Part shown: positions 18,558-28,002 of the stretch, piece after piece
How positions within the stretch are numbered: the stretch's first letter is position 1
How the letters are laid out: every line of letters starts with the position of its first letter
Assembly: GCF_003591035.1 (NCBI RefSeq)
Contig: NZ_QYUO01000001.1
Location: forward strand, 868,001 to 932,000
Direction of reading: 5' to 3'
DNA length: 64,000 nt
Source: Noviherbaspirillum saxi
Lineage (GTDB): Bacteria; Pseudomonadota; Gammaproteobacteria; Burkholderiales; Burkholderiaceae_D
The notes under the pieces: generated by a model
Seen by the model: the letters and a program-made list of their open reading frames with translations, nothing else
The model's database searches: none
Told to the model about the DNA's origin: nothing
Position numbers and translations under genes: made by a program

Positions 18558-19760
18558 TCATTGTGCTGCGCCGTTGCCGGCGGGCGCTGCAGTGCTTGCA
18601 TTGGTTCCGCCTGCGGGCGGATTGGCTGCTGCAACATTCAGGATCTTCACTGCGGTGCCAGTGCGCAGTGTGCCGAGATTGGCCTTGATGATCTGCGCGC
18701 CGTTTTCCAGTCCACCGGTGATTTCTACCGCGTCGCCGCTGCCATTGTCGCCATGCATGCCCAGCGCGACCGGTTTGCGCACGAGCTTGCCGCTTTCAAT
18801 CGCATAGACGAAAGGCTGGCCGCCATCCTTTTGCACCGCCGATTGCGGAACCGTCAGCACACCGGACTTCTTTGCCATCGTGAGCTGTGCTTCGCCGAAC
18901 ATGCCCACGCGCAGCGCACTCTGAGGATTGTCGACCTGCACATAGACATAGATGGAACGCGATCCGGCCTGCGTGGCGGGGTTGATGCGGGCCACCTTGC
19001 CGATAAATGATTTGGACACGCCTTCGACCGTGACCTGCACTTCCTGGCCGAGGGCGACGTTGCCGATGTCGGAGGCAGGAACCGATGCTTCCATTTCCAT
19101 CTGGCTCAGGTCAACCACGTCGAGCAGGCGATTGTCGGCCGATACCTTTTCGCCCGGCTGTACCATGCGGCTGCTGACCAGCCCCGCAATCGGCGTACGG
19201 ATTACGGTGTCGCCGAGCGCCTTTTCGGCTACATCGAGGGCGCCGCGCGCAGATTCGACATTGGCGCGGGCGATGTCGTACTGGCTCGATGCATTGTCGA
19301 ATGCATTCTTGGAAATGAAGCCCTTGTCCAGCAACGCCTTGTTGTTATCGCGCGCCTTGGTGGCGATGTCCAGCTGTCCGCGCGCGGCTTGCAGTGCGCC
19401 CCTGGCCTGATCGAGACGAGCTTGATAGTCGCGCGTATCCATTCTTACCAGCACCTGGCCCGGTTTCACCGCTTCGCCTTCGCGCACCAGCACTTCGCGG
19501 ATATCGCCCGGGATGCGCGCCTTCACGCTGACTTGATTGACTGCGCGCAGCGAACCCGACAATGGCATCAGCTGGCGCAGCTCGCCGCTACCGATATGCA
19601 TCACATCGCTGGGCAGGAATTCCATGGCCGCCGGTACGGACGCCAGGATGGATGCGTTGTCCGGCTTGGCCGGCGCGGGCTTTTTCAGCATGGCGCCTGC
19701 GACGCCCGCCACCAGCAGGCAGGTAGCCAGAATGATCCAGAAACCACGTCTTTTCAGCAT
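18558..19760 (-). CDS. RND efflux periplasmic adaptor (second system)
   Basis: This 400-residue membrane-fusion protein has one N-terminal membrane segment (FWIILATCLLVAGVAGAML) and no lipobox, so it is membrane-anchored by a helix, unlike the adaptor at 6150-7364. Lipoyl halves (IPGDIREVLVREGEAVKPGQVL and VIRTPIAGLVSSRMVQPGEKVS) flank the helical hairpin. A beta-barrel and a Gly/Ala-rich tail follow. It lies 14 bases after the TetR gene and 44 before the pump, which indicates a tetR-adaptor-pump operon. Confidence 0.93.
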   Translation of the reverse strand: MLKRRGFWIILATCLLVAGVAGAMLKKPAPAKPDNASILASVPAAMEFLPSDVMHIGSGELRQLMPLSGSLRAVNQVSVKARIPGDIREVLVREGEAVKPGQVLVRMDTRDYQARLDQARGALQAARGQLDIATKARDNNKALLDKGFISKNAFDNASSQYDIARANVESARGALDVAEKALGDTVIRTPIAGLVSSRMVQPGEKVSADNRLLDVVDLSQMEMEASVPASDIGNVALGQEVQVTVEGVSKSFIGKVARINPATQAGSRSIYVYVQVDNPQSALRVGMFGEAQLTMAKKSGVLTVPQSAVQKDGGQPFVYAIESGKLVRKPVALGMHGDNGSGDAVEITGGLENGAQIIKANLGTLRTGTAVKILNVAAANPPAGGTNASTAAPAGNGAAQ

Positions 19761-19774
19761 GGAAAATCCATTGT

Positions 19775-20425
19775 TTATTTGACTGGAGCAGCTTCCTGTT
19801 TCAGGACGCCGTGCAGAAAAAGGTCGATAAAGCTATCCAGATATTTTTCAGGCTGCATGGCTTTGGTCTCGAGCGTACTGAATGTATGCTTCCACAGCAT
19901 CAGCATGATCATCGGCGCGCACACCACATTCATCGCTTGGCTGACATCGATATTGCGGAATTCGCCACGGCTGATGCCGCGCTCCAGCATGCGCGCGATC
20001 ATGGCATTGCCGCGGGAAATCACCTCATCATGGTAAAACTTTGCCACTTCGGGAAAGTTGCTTGACTCTGCAACCATCAACTTCGAAATGCCGGAAAGCT
20101 TGGTATTGCCAATTCTTTCCCACCAGCCATACGCAATTTCATGAAACAGGGCAGAAGTCGGACCTTCAAAATTGCCGATGATGCTTTCCGCTTCACCCAG
20201 CACGGGCACCACGTTTTCCCGTACCACCGCCATGAACAATTCTTCCTTGTTGGTGAAGTACAGGTACAGCGTGCCTTTCGATACGCCGGCTCGCGCGGCA
20301 ACATCATCCAGCCGCGTCGCCGCGTATCCCCGTTCGACAAATAGGTCAAGCGCAGCAGCCAGCAATTCTTGCGGACGGGCATCCTTACGCCGTGCCCAGC
20401 GCGGCTTTTTAAAGGGGCAATTCAT
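19775..20425 (-). CDS. TetR-family repressor of the second RND system
   Basis: This 216-residue regulator has a basic N-terminus, then the helix-turn-helix AATRLDDVAARAGVSKGTLYLYFTNKEELFMAVV (about residues 36-69). The C-terminal dimer/ligand domain is of the AcrR_C type. It is the first gene of the tetR-adaptor-pump run. An imperfect palindrome at 20451-20468, 26 bases upstream of the start, is the natural operator. Autorepression with relief by a pump substrate is the expected mode. Confidence 0.9.
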   Translation of the reverse strand: MNCPFKKPRWARRKDARPQELLAAALDLFVERGYAATRLDDVAARAGVSKGTLYLYFTNKEELFMAVVRENVVPVLGEAESIIGNFEGPTSALFHEIAYGWWERIGNTKLSGISKLMVAESSNFPEVAKFYHDEVISRGNAMIARMLERGISRGEFRNIDVSQAMNVVCAPMIMLMLWKHTFSTLETKAMQPEKYLDSFIDLFLHGVLKQEAAPVK

Positions 20426-20450
20426 ATCGGGAATGGGAAATCCAAATAAC

Positions 20451-20468
20451 TTACTTACGAGTCAGTAA
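20451..20468. promoter_or_regulatory. Candidate TetR operator upstream of the second efflux operon
   Basis: This 18-bp imperfect palindrome (TTACTTACGAGTCAGTAA, 14 of 18 positions symmetric) lies just upstream of the TetR start. Its TTACT...AGTAA ends resemble sites known for many TetR repressors of RND pumps. Binding by this regulator is inferred. Confidence 0.55.
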
Positions 20469-20651
20469 TGTAATCGCCATTGCAGGTAGCGTCAAGCGCC
20501 GCCATGACGTGGTCATGGACAGTGCGCGTCACAAAAGAAATCAACAATAGCCAGTAAAATTTACGGCTTCAAGAAAAGGATCGCCTACGATGACTCTAAT
20601 GCCGAACCGGCGGCGCTGTACTTCGTGCCTCATGCGCGCGGGAGAGGCATC

Positions 20652-20918
20652 ATGACGCATAAACAACAATGCCGTGCCGATTGTGGCGCTTGCTGTATCG
20701 CGCCCTCGATTTCGTCGCCCATTCCGGGTATGCCGAATGGCAAGCCGGCAGGAGTGCGATGCGTCCAGCTCGATGCTTCCAACCGATGCATGATTTTCGG
20801 CAAACCGGAACGGCCAGCGGTGTGCGAAAGTCTACAGCCATCGAATGAAATGTGCGGCGAGTCGCGCGCGTATGCCATCGCTTACTTGTTGCGACTTGAC
20901 GAATTGACTTCGACCTGA
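20652..20918 (+). CDS. YkgJ-type zinc/iron-chelating cysteine-cluster protein
   Basis: This is an 88-residue cytosolic protein of the UPF0153/YkgJ family, whose clustered cysteines bind a metal ion; the cellular role is unknown. The signature CRADCGACC lies near the N-terminus, with further cysteines in [21 protein letters not shown] and EMCGES. The start at 20652 was chosen over the one nine codons upstream because GGAGAGG sits four bases before it and the family begins just before the first cysteine cluster. It is followed 10 bases later by a DUF1439 lipoprotein. Confidence 0.85.
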   Translation: MTHKQQCRADCGACCIAPSISSPIPGMPNGKPAGVRCVQLDASNRCMIFGKPERPAVCESLQPSNEMCGESRAYAIAYLLRLDELTST

Positions 20919-20928
20919 AGGAGGAGCG

Positions 20929-21480
20929 ATGAAAATCCGACCAAGTCTGGCGTGCCAGATTCTCGTATTGCTGCTGCTGGTATCCTGCGCTGCTATGATG
21001 GGTCCGCAGACGCGGGAAATTCCGCTCGCACAATTGCAGGAATCGATCGCCAAGCGTTTTCCATTCAATAACCGGTATCTGCAACTGCTCGATATCCGCG
21101 TGACGAATCCGCGGGTTGCGCTGCAGCCGGAAGGCAATCGCATCCTGACCAGCATGGATATTTCAGTCGCACCGCCTTTCCTGAAACAGTCATGGAGCGG
21201 AAATTTCGCAGTCTCGGGGCGTCCGCAAGTCGACCTGGCGCAAAATGCGCTGGTCCTGGGCGAACCGCAGGTCGAGGCGTTGACGGTGAACGGTCTGGAT
21301 CCGCTCTATGCGAATCAGGTGACGCGGCTCGGTGGATTCCTGGCCGAACAGCTGATGCAGAATCTGCCGCTCTATACCTTCAAGCCGGAAGAGTTGCGTT
21401 ACGCAGGCACTCGCTTTAATCCGGCAAGAATTGCGACTACGCAGAATTCTGTCGTGGTAACCTTTGAGCCTGTGAAATAG
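20929..21480 (+). CDS. DUF1439 (YceB-like) lipoprotein
   Basis: This predicted lipoprotein of 183 residues has lipobox LVSC (Cys20). The remainder matches the pattern of DUF1439 proteins: an N-terminal helix (IPLAQLQESIAKRFPF), alternating beta-strands (LLDIRVTNPRVALQPEGNRILTSMDISV) and a terminal strand ending VVVTFEPVK. The biochemical role of the family is unknown; the fold is thought to bind lipid-like ligands. A strong AGGAGGAGCG ribosome site precedes the ATG. Two hairpins with T runs follow the stop. Confidence 0.82.
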   Translation: MKIRPSLACQILVLLLLVSCAAMMGPQTREIPLAQLQESIAKRFPFNNRYLQLLDIRVTNPRVALQPEGNRILTSMDISVAPPFLKQSWSGNFAVSGRPQVDLAQNALVLGEPQVEALTVNGLDPLYANQVTRLGGFLAEQLMQNLPLYTFKPEELRYAGTRFNPARIATTQNSVVVTFEPVK

Positions 21481-21497
21481 TTGCGGTTGATGTGCTG

Positions 21498-21525
21498 CAT
21501 CAGGCTTGATGCCTGATGTATTTTT
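21498..21525 (+). terminator. Intrinsic terminator after the DUF1439 gene
   Basis: An 8-bp stem (CATCAGGC / GCCTGATG) with a 5-base loop is followed by TATTTTT, 18 bases after the stop codon. Confidence 0.75.
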
Positions 21526-21537
21526 GCTTATTCACCG

Positions 21538-21569
21538 ACCCGCGCGGCCTTGCCTGCGGCGGGTTTTTT
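21538..21569 (+). terminator. Second terminator upstream of uppP
   Basis: A 6-bp stem (ACCCGC / GCGGGT) encloses a GC-rich loop and runs straight into TTTTTT. It stands in tandem with the hairpin at 21498 and insulates uppP from the upstream genes. Confidence 0.65.
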
Positions 21570-21592
21570 ATTGACTCCGATATCAGTACACA

Positions 21593-22426
21593 ATGGACTT
21601 AACACTTGCGCTCAAAGCGCTCATCATGGGTATCGTCGAAGGCTTGACGGAATTCCTTCCCATCTCTTCCACCGGACATCTGATCCTCGCCGGCAGCCTG
21701 CTCGACTTCACTGGTGAAAAGGTCAAGGTTTTTGAAATTGCAATCCAGGCCGGCGCAATGCTTGCCGTGTGCTGGGAATACCGCGTGCGCATCGCCAGCG
21801 TCATCACGGGTATTGGCAGCGATCGCAAGGCGCAACGTCTAGTGCTGAATCTGATCATCGCCTTCGTGCCGGCGGCGGTGCTGGGATTCATTTTCAACAA
21901 GAGCATCAAGGCGGTATTGTTTGCACCGGTTCCTGTCGCGCTCGCATTCATCGCGGGCGGCCTGATCATTCTGTGGATAGAGCGCAGGAACCGGGGCGCA
22001 GCAGGTGTGGCGCGGGTCGATACCGTGGATGACATGACGGCAATGGATGCCTTGAAGGTCGGGCTGGCACAGGCGTTTGCCCTGATCCCTGGCACCAGCC
22101 GTTCCGGCGCGACCATCATCGGCGGCATGATGTTTGGTCTGTCGCGCAAGGCCGCAACGGAATTTTCATTTTTCCTGGCGATTCCCACCCTGTTCGCCGC
22201 GACCATCTATTCGGTATACAAGGAACGCGCGTTGCTGTCGGTTGCGGATCTTCCCTGGTTCGGCGTTGGCGCGATTGCTGCGTTCGCATCCGCGTTCCTG
22301 TGCGTGCGCTGGCTGCTGCGTTATATCAGTTCGCATGATTTCACGATCTTTGCGTGGTATCGGATCGTATTCGGTTTTGTTGTGATTGCCTCAGCTTATG
22401 GCGGTTGGGTGACTTGGGCGGAGTAG
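21593..22426 (+). CDS. uppP: Undecaprenyl-diphosphatase UppP (BacA)
   Basis: This integral membrane phosphatase recycles undecaprenyl diphosphate to the monophosphate carrier for peptidoglycan and O-antigen synthesis, and can give bacitracin resistance. The 277 residues contain both catalytic motifs, [15 protein letters not shown] near the N-terminus and [10 protein letters not shown] near residue 164, plus about eight hydrophobic segments. No ribosome site is visible before the ATG, and a terminator ends only 23 bases upstream, so the leader must be very short. Confidence 0.95.
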   Translation: MDLTLALKALIMGIVEGLTEFLPISSTGHLILAGSLLDFTGEKVKVFEIAIQAGAMLAVCWEYRVRIASVITGIGSDRKAQRLVLNLIIAFVPAAVLGFIFNKSIKAVLFAPVPVALAFIAGGLIILWIERRNRGAAGVARVDTVDDMTAMDALKVGLAQAFALIPGTSRSGATIIGGMMFGLSRKAATEFSFFLAIPTLFAATIYSVYKERALLSVADLPWFGVGAIAAFASAFLCVRWLLRYISSHDFTIFAWYRIVFGFVVIASAYGGWVTWAE

Positions 22427-22498
22427 AGTCATGTCAGCCTGAACGTGTCGTCCGAAATCGGCGGCACGATAGGGTCGGAATGGCTCTAGAATAGCGGG

Positions 22499-24325
22499 AT
22501 GTCTTCACAAGCCATTCATGACCCCGCGCTGCACATTCTGCAGACGGTATTCGGTTATCCCTCGTTTCGCGGCCAGCAGGCCGATATTGTCAATCATGTG
22601 GCCCGTGGCGGAGACGCCTTGGTATTGATGCCCACGGGCGGCGGCAAATCCCTCTGTTACCAAATCCCGGCAATGCTGCGCGATGGCGTAGGGGTCGTCG
22701 TCTCGCCGCTGATTGCGTTGATGCAAGACCAAGTCGATGCGCTCGCCGAAGTCGGTGTCAGGGCAGCCTTCCTGAATTCCACACAGAGCTTCGATGAAGC
22801 CATGCGCACCGAGCGGCGCGTGCGCAACGGCGAACTCGACCTTGTCTATGTCGCGCCGGAACGCTTGATGACACCGCGCTGCCTGGATTTGCTCGACGCC
22901 TCGAAGATTGCGCTGTTCGCGATCGATGAGGCGCACTGCGTGTCGCAATGGGGACATGACTTCAGGCCGGAATACATACGCCTGTCGATATTGCATGAAC
23001 GTTTTCCCAATGTTCCGCGCATTGCATTGACGGCCACCGCCGATCCTCAGACGCGTGCCGAGATCGCGCACCGGCTGCAACTCGACGACGCCCTGCAATT
23101 CGTCTCGTCATTCGACCGCCCGAACATCCGTTATCAGATTGTCGAAAAGACCAATGCCCGCAAACAGGTGCTGGACTTCATCAATGAAGAGCATCCCGGC
23201 GAGGCAGGCGTCGTGTATTGCCTATCGCGCAAAAAGGTTGAAGAGACCGCCGAATTCCTGCAGTCGCAGGGCATCAATGCCTTGCCTTATCACGCGGGCA
23301 TGGACATGTCGGCGCGCACCGCCAACCAGGCGCGCTTCCTGCGCGAAGACGCGATTGTGATGGTGGCGACGATTGCCTTCGGCATGGGCATCGACAAACC
23401 AGATGTGCGTTTCGTCGCCCACCTCGACCTGCCCAAAAGCATAGAAGGCTATTACCAGGAAACCGGCCGCGGCGGGCGCGACGGTGCGCCGGCGGATGCC
23501 TGGATGGCCTATGGGTTGCAGGACGTGGTGCAGCAGCGGCGCATGATCGACGAGTCGGAAGCCGACGACACCTTCAAGCGCATACAGGGTGCCAAGCTCG
23601 ACGCGATGCTCGGGCTATGCGAAACCCTCAATTGCCGTCGCGTGCGCCTGCTCGATTACTTCGGCCAGCCCTCGGGGCCGTGCGGCAATTGCGACGTCTG
23701 CCTGAGTCCGCCGGTATCCTTCGACGGCTCGATCCCGATGCAGAAGCTGTTGTCCGCGATCTATCGTGTGGAGCAGCGCTTCGGCGCGGGGCATGTGATC
23801 GATGTGTTGCGCGGCGCGAGTTCCGACAAGGTCAAGCAATGGCGGCACGACAAGCTGACTACTTTCGGCATCGGCAGCGAAACCGGCGAGCAGGAATGGC
23901 GGGCGATCCTGCGCCAAGCAATTGCATTGGGCTTTGTGTTGGTGGACCACGATGCGTATGGCTCGCTCAAGTTGACCGATGAAGCCCGTCCGGTGCTGCG
24001 CGGCGAGCGCAAGGTACAACTGCGGCAATACCAGAAACCAGTCAAGAAACGGCGCGAAGCGGTCAAGCCGAAAGGCTATGTCGAAACCGATCTGTCGAGC
24101 GTCGAACAGGCGATCTTCGACAAGCTGCGCTGGTGGCGCGTCGAGACCGCGCGCAAGCACAATGTGCCGGCATATGTGATCTTCCACGACGCGACGATGC
24201 GAGAAATCGCCAAGACCAAACCCACGTCGCTCGACGATCTGCGCAATGTGTCGGGTGTCGGCGAGAAAAAGCTGGAAACCTATGGCGAAGAGATTGTCGC
24301 GCTGATCGTGGAAATGGCGGACTGA
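22499..24325 (+). CDS. recQ: ATP-dependent DNA helicase RecQ
   Basis: This 3'-5' DNA helicase acts in RecF-pathway recombination and fork repair. The 608 residues show Walker A ([11 protein letters not shown]), DEAH box ([17 protein letters not shown]), the arginine-finger motif [10 protein letters not shown], the zinc-binding cysteines [20 protein letters not shown], a winged-helix RQC domain and a C-terminal HRDC domain (about residues 525-605). A TAGAAT hexamer lies seven bases before the ATG and no Shine-Dalgarno sequence is evident, so a very short or absent leader is possible. Confidence 0.96.
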   Translation: MSSQAIHDPALHILQTVFGYPSFRGQQADIVNHVARGGDALVLMPTGGGKSLCYQIPAMLRDGVGVVVSPLIALMQDQVDALAEVGVRAAFLNSTQSFDEAMRTERRVRNGELDLVYVAPERLMTPRCLDLLDASKIALFAIDEAHCVSQWGHDFRPEYIRLSILHERFPNVPRIALTATADPQTRAEIAHRLQLDDALQFVSSFDRPNIRYQIVEKTNARKQVLDFINEEHPGEAGVVYCLSRKKVEETAEFLQSQGINALPYHAGMDMSARTANQARFLREDAIVMVATIAFGMGIDKPDVRFVAHLDLPKSIEGYYQETGRGGRDGAPADAWMAYGLQDVVQQRRMIDESEADDTFKRIQGAKLDAMLGLCETLNCRRVRLLDYFGQPSGPCGNCDVCLSPPVSFDGSIPMQKLLSAIYRVEQRFGAGHVIDVLRGASSDKVKQWRHDKLTTFGIGSETGEQEWRAILRQAIALGFVLVDHDAYGSLKLTDEARPVLRGERKVQLRQYQKPVKKRREAVKPKGYVETDLSSVEQAIFDKLRWWRVETARKHNVPAYVIFHDATMREIAKTKPTSLDDLRNVSGVGEKKLETYGEEIVALIVEMAD

Positions 24326-24348
24326 GGCCTTTCCACCTACACCGGCGT

Positions 24349-25371
24349 TCAGGTGCTTTCGCGCACAATCAGCGAAAAGCCGACATCCTTCTTTGCCGGC
24401 ACCGGTGTTTCCCCATTCATCAATTGCAGCAGCATGCTGGCGGCGGTGTGCCCGATTTCGTAACGCGGAGTCGCGACCGTGGTCAGCGTCGGATGCACCC
24501 ACGCCGCTGCGGCCAGATCATTGAAGCCGGCAACCGCGAGTTTGCCCGGCACCGGGATGCCGCGCCGCTGGCATTCGAACAGCACGCCAAGCGCAAGGTC
24601 GTCATTGCAGCAGAACAGCGCATCGGTATGCGGCGCCTGCTCCAGCAACCGGCCCAGCAACGTTGCGCCGAGTCCGATGGAAGAGGGCGTGGGATCGAGG
24701 ATTTCGCCGACCGGATAATTCAGTCCCGCCTCGTGCAGCGCCGCGCGGTAACCGGCAAGCCGCTCCATCACGCGCGGATCGAGCTGCGCTCCCAGAAAAC
24801 CGATACTCCGGTAACCGCGTTCGAGCAGATGCCTGGTGATCGCCAACCCGGCATCGAATTGTTCCAGTCCGACCGAATACATATCCGCATCGGTCATTTC
24901 CATCATGTGCACGACTGGCACGCGGCTGCGCTGCAGTAAGTCGCGCGTTGCATTGGTCTGGTCGAAGCCGGTGATCAGAATGCCATCTGGCGAGTGTTCG
25001 AGATAGGCACGCAACAGGCTTTCTTCTTCTTCGGGCGAGTAACGGGTATCGCCGATCAGGGTGCGGTAGCCCGCCGCATGCAGCACATCGCGCACGCCTT
25101 CCAGCAATTGGGTGAACACCGTGTTCGACAGTGAAGGGATCAGCACTGCCACGCTTTCGGAGCGTGCACGCGCAAGCGCACGCGCCGCGCGATTGGGCAT
25201 GTAGCCGAGTTCAGCGATCACGCTTTCGATCTGCGTACGCAGCTCTTCGGAGACGAGGTGCGGCGCATTCAGCACACGCGATACCGTGATCGAGCTGGTG
25301 CCGACGCGTTCCGCGATTTCACTCAGAGTCACGCGGCCGGACTGGGTGGGACGAGGTTTTCTGCTAGCCAT
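24349..25371 (-). CDS. gntR: LacI-family repressor, GntR (gluconate) type
   Basis: This 340-residue transcription regulator has an N-terminal LacI helix-turn-helix (VTLSEIAERVGTSSITVSRVLNAPHLVSEELRTQ, about residues 18-51). A periplasmic-binding-protein-like effector domain follows (SVAVLIPSLSNTVFTQLLEGVRD). It diverges from gluconokinase and a TRAP transporter and the shared gap carries a perfect LacI-type palindrome. A gluconate or 6-phosphogluconate-responsive repressor is the best inference; another sugar acid is possible. The symbol is by analogy with E. coli GntR. Confidence 0.82.
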   Translation of the reverse strand: MASRKPRPTQSGRVTLSEIAERVGTSSITVSRVLNAPHLVSEELRTQIESVIAELGYMPNRAARALARARSESVAVLIPSLSNTVFTQLLEGVRDVLHAAGYRTLIGDTRYSPEEEESLLRAYLEHSPDGILITGFDQTNATRDLLQRSRVPVVHMMEMTDADMYSVGLEQFDAGLAITRHLLERGYRSIGFLGAQLDPRVMERLAGYRAALHEAGLNYPVGEILDPTPSSIGLGATLLGRLLEQAPHTDALFCCNDDLALGVLFECQRRGIPVPGKLAVAGFNDLAAAAWVHPTLTTVATPRYEIGHTAASMLLQLMNGETPVPAKKDVGFSLIVREST

Positions 25372-25531
25372 AAAAGATCTTTTACCTCAAGCAAAGTAGT
25401 GCTGCAAGGCATGCTTAAAAGTTTAATTTTCCGCTGCATCCAAAGCCACGGAGAATTGGTTTCCCACATTAAATTGCTGCGTCGCCGCATCGAAAACGCT
25501 TTACAAACGCGTGTCGGGGACTAAAATCCGG

Positions 25532-25553
25532 CTACTGTTAGCGCTAACAGTAG
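25532..25553. promoter_or_regulatory. LacI-family operator controlling the gluconate module
   Basis: This perfect 22-bp palindrome has core TGTTAGCGCTAACA and a central CG, as required for LacI-family binding. It lies 52 bases before gluconokinase and 161 before the divergent repressor start, so it can control both. The regulator is presumably the neighbouring LacI protein. Confidence 0.85.
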
Positions 25554-25604
25554 TCCAAAACAGCGCGATTTTCAAATCGATTTCATTTCCAGGACCTTAG
25601 CCGC

Positions 25605-26159
25605 ATGCCGGATCATCCCACCCAATACCTTGAAGCCGTACCCAAACGCTGGATCGTCATGGGCGTCAGCGGTTGCGGCAAAAGCGAGATAGGCCGCTTG
25701 CTCGGCGAGCGTCTCGGCGTCGCCCATATCGAAGGCGACGAACATCACCCTCCCGTCAACATTGCAAAAATGGCGGCCGGCACGCCGCTGGATGATGCCG
25801 ATCGTCAGGACTGGTTGCTGATCCTGCAACAGAAAATCCGTGCAGCCGCCGACAGGGGCCTTGGCATGGTGTTGTCGTGTTCGGCCCTGAAGCGGCGCTA
25901 TCGCGACCTGCTGCGCGGCGGCGATCCCGATCTGTTCTTCTTGCACCTGGATGGCGACCGTGAACTGATCGCGCAACGCATGCAGGCGCGTCCGGGCCAT
26001 TTCATGCCGGTCGCCTTGCTCGATAGCCAGTTTCGCGATCTGGAACCATTGCAGCCTGACGAAGCCGGCGTGCGTGCCGATATCCGGCTTGCGCCGGAAA
26101 CCCTGGTCGATGAGGTGCTGGCCAGGTTCAACCCCGATATCAGAAAGGAAGAAAAATGA
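25605..26159 (+). CDS. gntK: Gluconokinase
   Basis: This kinase phosphorylates D-gluconate to 6-phosphogluconate, which feeds the Entner-Doudoroff or pentose-phosphate route. The 184-residue protein has Walker A GVSGCGKSEIG near residue 20, the substrate segment GDEHHPPVNIAKMAAGTPLDDADRQDWL and SCSALKRRYRDLLR, all typical of the thermoresistant gluconokinase family. An AGGA site precedes the ATG by about 11 bases. Its stop overlaps the next start (ATGA), tying it to the TRAP transporter genes. Confidence 0.94.
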   Translation: MPDHPTQYLEAVPKRWIVMGVSGCGKSEIGRLLGERLGVAHIEGDEHHPPVNIAKMAAGTPLDDADRQDWLLILQQKIRAAADRGLGMVLSCSALKRRYRDLLRGGDPDLFFLHLDGDRELIAQRMQARPGHFMPVALLDSQFRDLEPLQPDEAGVRADIRLAPETLVDEVLARFNPDIRKEEK

Positions 26160-26707
26160 AACGACTGATTCCGGCGGCCGAACGCCTGGTCGAATCGTTG
26201 ATGGGACTGGCGCTTGGCATCATGGTTGTGCTGGTGTTCGGCAATGTCGTGCTGCGATATGGCTTTGATTCCGGCATTGCATGGGCAGAGGAAATCTCGC
26301 GCCTGATGTTCGTCTGGCTGATCTTTCTCGGCGCCATACTCGCCTTGCGCCACCATGCGCATTTGGGTGTCGAACTGGTGCAAGCCAAGCTGTCCCCGCC
26401 GTTGCGTCGTGCGTGCGCCGTCATCAGCCATCTGCTGATGCTGTACGGCTTATGGCTGTTCTTCGACGGTAGCTGGACCCAGACCAAGATTGGCATGACA
26501 ACCTATTCCACCGTGCTTGGTTATCCGACCGCACTGATGGCTGGCTCCGGTCTATTGTGTGCGGGATCAATGATGCTGATCGTCGGTGTCAATCTCTGGC
26601 GCATCCTGCGCAAGGATCCGCGCGCCATGGTGCCGGGCGATGCGCCTGATCCCGGCGATGAATGGCAGGCAGCAGTCGTTGCCGAAGGCCAGGGAGTCGC
26701 CAAATGA
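26156..26707 (+). CDS. TRAP transporter small permease (DctQ family)
   Basis: This is the small membrane subunit of a tripartite ATP-independent periplasmic transporter. The 183 residues have four predicted helices. The DctQ signature GIAWAEEISRLMFVWLIFLGAILALRHHAHLGVEL lies near residues 40-75. Start and stop overlap both neighbours (ATGA each side), so gntK, this gene and the large permease are translated together. The physical link to gluconokinase suggests gluconate or a related sugar acid as cargo. Confidence 0.92.
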   Translation: MKRLIPAAERLVESLMGLALGIMVVLVFGNVVLRYGFDSGIAWAEEISRLMFVWLIFLGAILALRHHAHLGVELVQAKLSPPLRRACAVISHLLMLYGLWLFFDGSWTQTKIGMTTYSTVLGYPTALMAGSGLLCAGSMMLIVGVNLWRILRKDPRAMVPGDAPDPGDEWQAAVVAEGQGVAK

Positions 26708-27981
26708 CACTCGGTATCTTTCTCGCTGCACTTACCGTGCTCATGGGCCTGGGCATGCCGATTGCGTTTGCGCTCATGCTGACCGGCGTCGCGCTGATGG
26801 TGCATCTCGATTTCTTCGATGCGCAACTCGTCGCGCAAAACATGCTGTCAGGCGCCGACAACTTTCCCCTGATGGCGGTCCCGTTCTTCATTCTCGCCGG
26901 TGAACTGATGAACGCGGGCGGCATTTCGCGGCGCATCATCAATCTCGCCGTCAGTCTGGTCGGGCATATCAAGGGCGGACTCGGTTACGTTGCGATCGGC
27001 GCGGCAGTATTGCTGGCTAGTCTGTCCGGTTCCGCCATCGCCGACACTGCGGCACTTGCGACGCTGCTGATTCCAATGATGCGCGACAACGGCTATCCGG
27101 TACCCGAGAGTGCGGGTCTGATCGCATCGGGCGGCATCATCGCGCCCATCATTCCGCCGTCGATGTCCTTCATCATTTTCGGTGTGGCCACCAATACCTC
27201 GATCAGTGCGCTGTTCCTGGCCGGTATCGCACCGGGTATCTTGATGGGCGTAGTACTCGTCGGCGTCTGGATGATGATGACTCCGCGCATGAATGTCGTC
27301 GCCCAGCCAAAGGCGACCTGGGCCGAGCGCAAGCATGCATTGATCGACGGCGTATGGGCACTCATGCTGCCGATCATCATCATCGGCGGTCTGCGCGGCG
27401 GCATCTTCACGCCGACCGAAGCAGCGGTGGTGGCGGCCGTCTATTCATTGCTGGTCAGCGTATTCGTCTATCGCGAAGTCAATGTGAAGATCCTCGGCAA
27501 GCTGCTGGTCGAAGCTTCGCGCACCACCAGTATCGTGATGTTCCTTTGTGCCGGTGCGCTGGTCTCGTCCTACATGGTGACACTGGCCGACTTGCCGGCC
27601 CAGGTAATCGATTTGCTCGCCCCCCTGATGGACGATCCGCGTGTGCTGATGGCCGCCATCATGCTGTTGCTGCTTGCCGTCGGCATCGTGATGGACCTGA
27701 CTCCGACCATCCTCGTGATGGGGCCGGTACTGATGCCGATCGCTGTCAAGGCAGGCATCGATGCCACGTATTTCGGCGTGATGTTTGTACTGGTCGGCAC
27801 CATAGGCCTGATCACGCCGCCGGTCTGCACCGTGCTCAACGTCGTATGCGGCGTTGCAAAGATCTCGATGGAAAGCGCGACGCGCGGGGTATGGCCTTTC
27901 CTGCTCGCCTACCTCGTACTGCTTTCCCTGTTCATTGTATTCCCCGGGTTCATCACCGTACCGATGACCTGGTTCCGCTGA
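26704..27981 (+). CDS. TRAP transporter large permease (DctM family)
   Basis: This 425-residue, roughly 12-helix subunit uses the sodium gradient to import the solute handed over by the binding protein. DctM patterns include FPLMAVPFFILAGELMNAGGI, GSAIADTAALATLLIPMM and GIIAPIIPPSMSFIIFG. The ATG at 26704 was chosen because it overlaps the small-permease stop (ATGA) and gives the standard N-terminus MTLGIFLAALTVLMGLGMPI; 14 more upstream codons are open but lie inside dctQ and are not hydrophobic. Confidence 0.94.
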   Translation: MTLGIFLAALTVLMGLGMPIAFALMLTGVALMVHLDFFDAQLVAQNMLSGADNFPLMAVPFFILAGELMNAGGISRRIINLAVSLVGHIKGGLGYVAIGAAVLLASLSGSAIADTAALATLLIPMMRDNGYPVPESAGLIASGGIIAPIIPPSMSFIIFGVATNTSISALFLAGIAPGILMGVVLVGVWMMMTPRMNVVAQPKATWAERKHALIDGVWALMLPIIIIGGLRGGIFTPTEAAVVAAVYSLLVSVFVYREVNVKILGKLLVEASRTTSIVMFLCAGALVSSYMVTLADLPAQVIDLLAPLMDDPRVLMAAIMLLLLAVGIVMDLTPTILVMGPVLMPIAVKAGIDATYFGVMFVLVGTIGLITPPVCTVLNVVCGVAKISMESATRGVWPFLLAYLVLLSLFIVFPGFITVPMTWFR

Positions 27982-28002
27982 CTTCAACCACTAGGAGACA
28001 CC

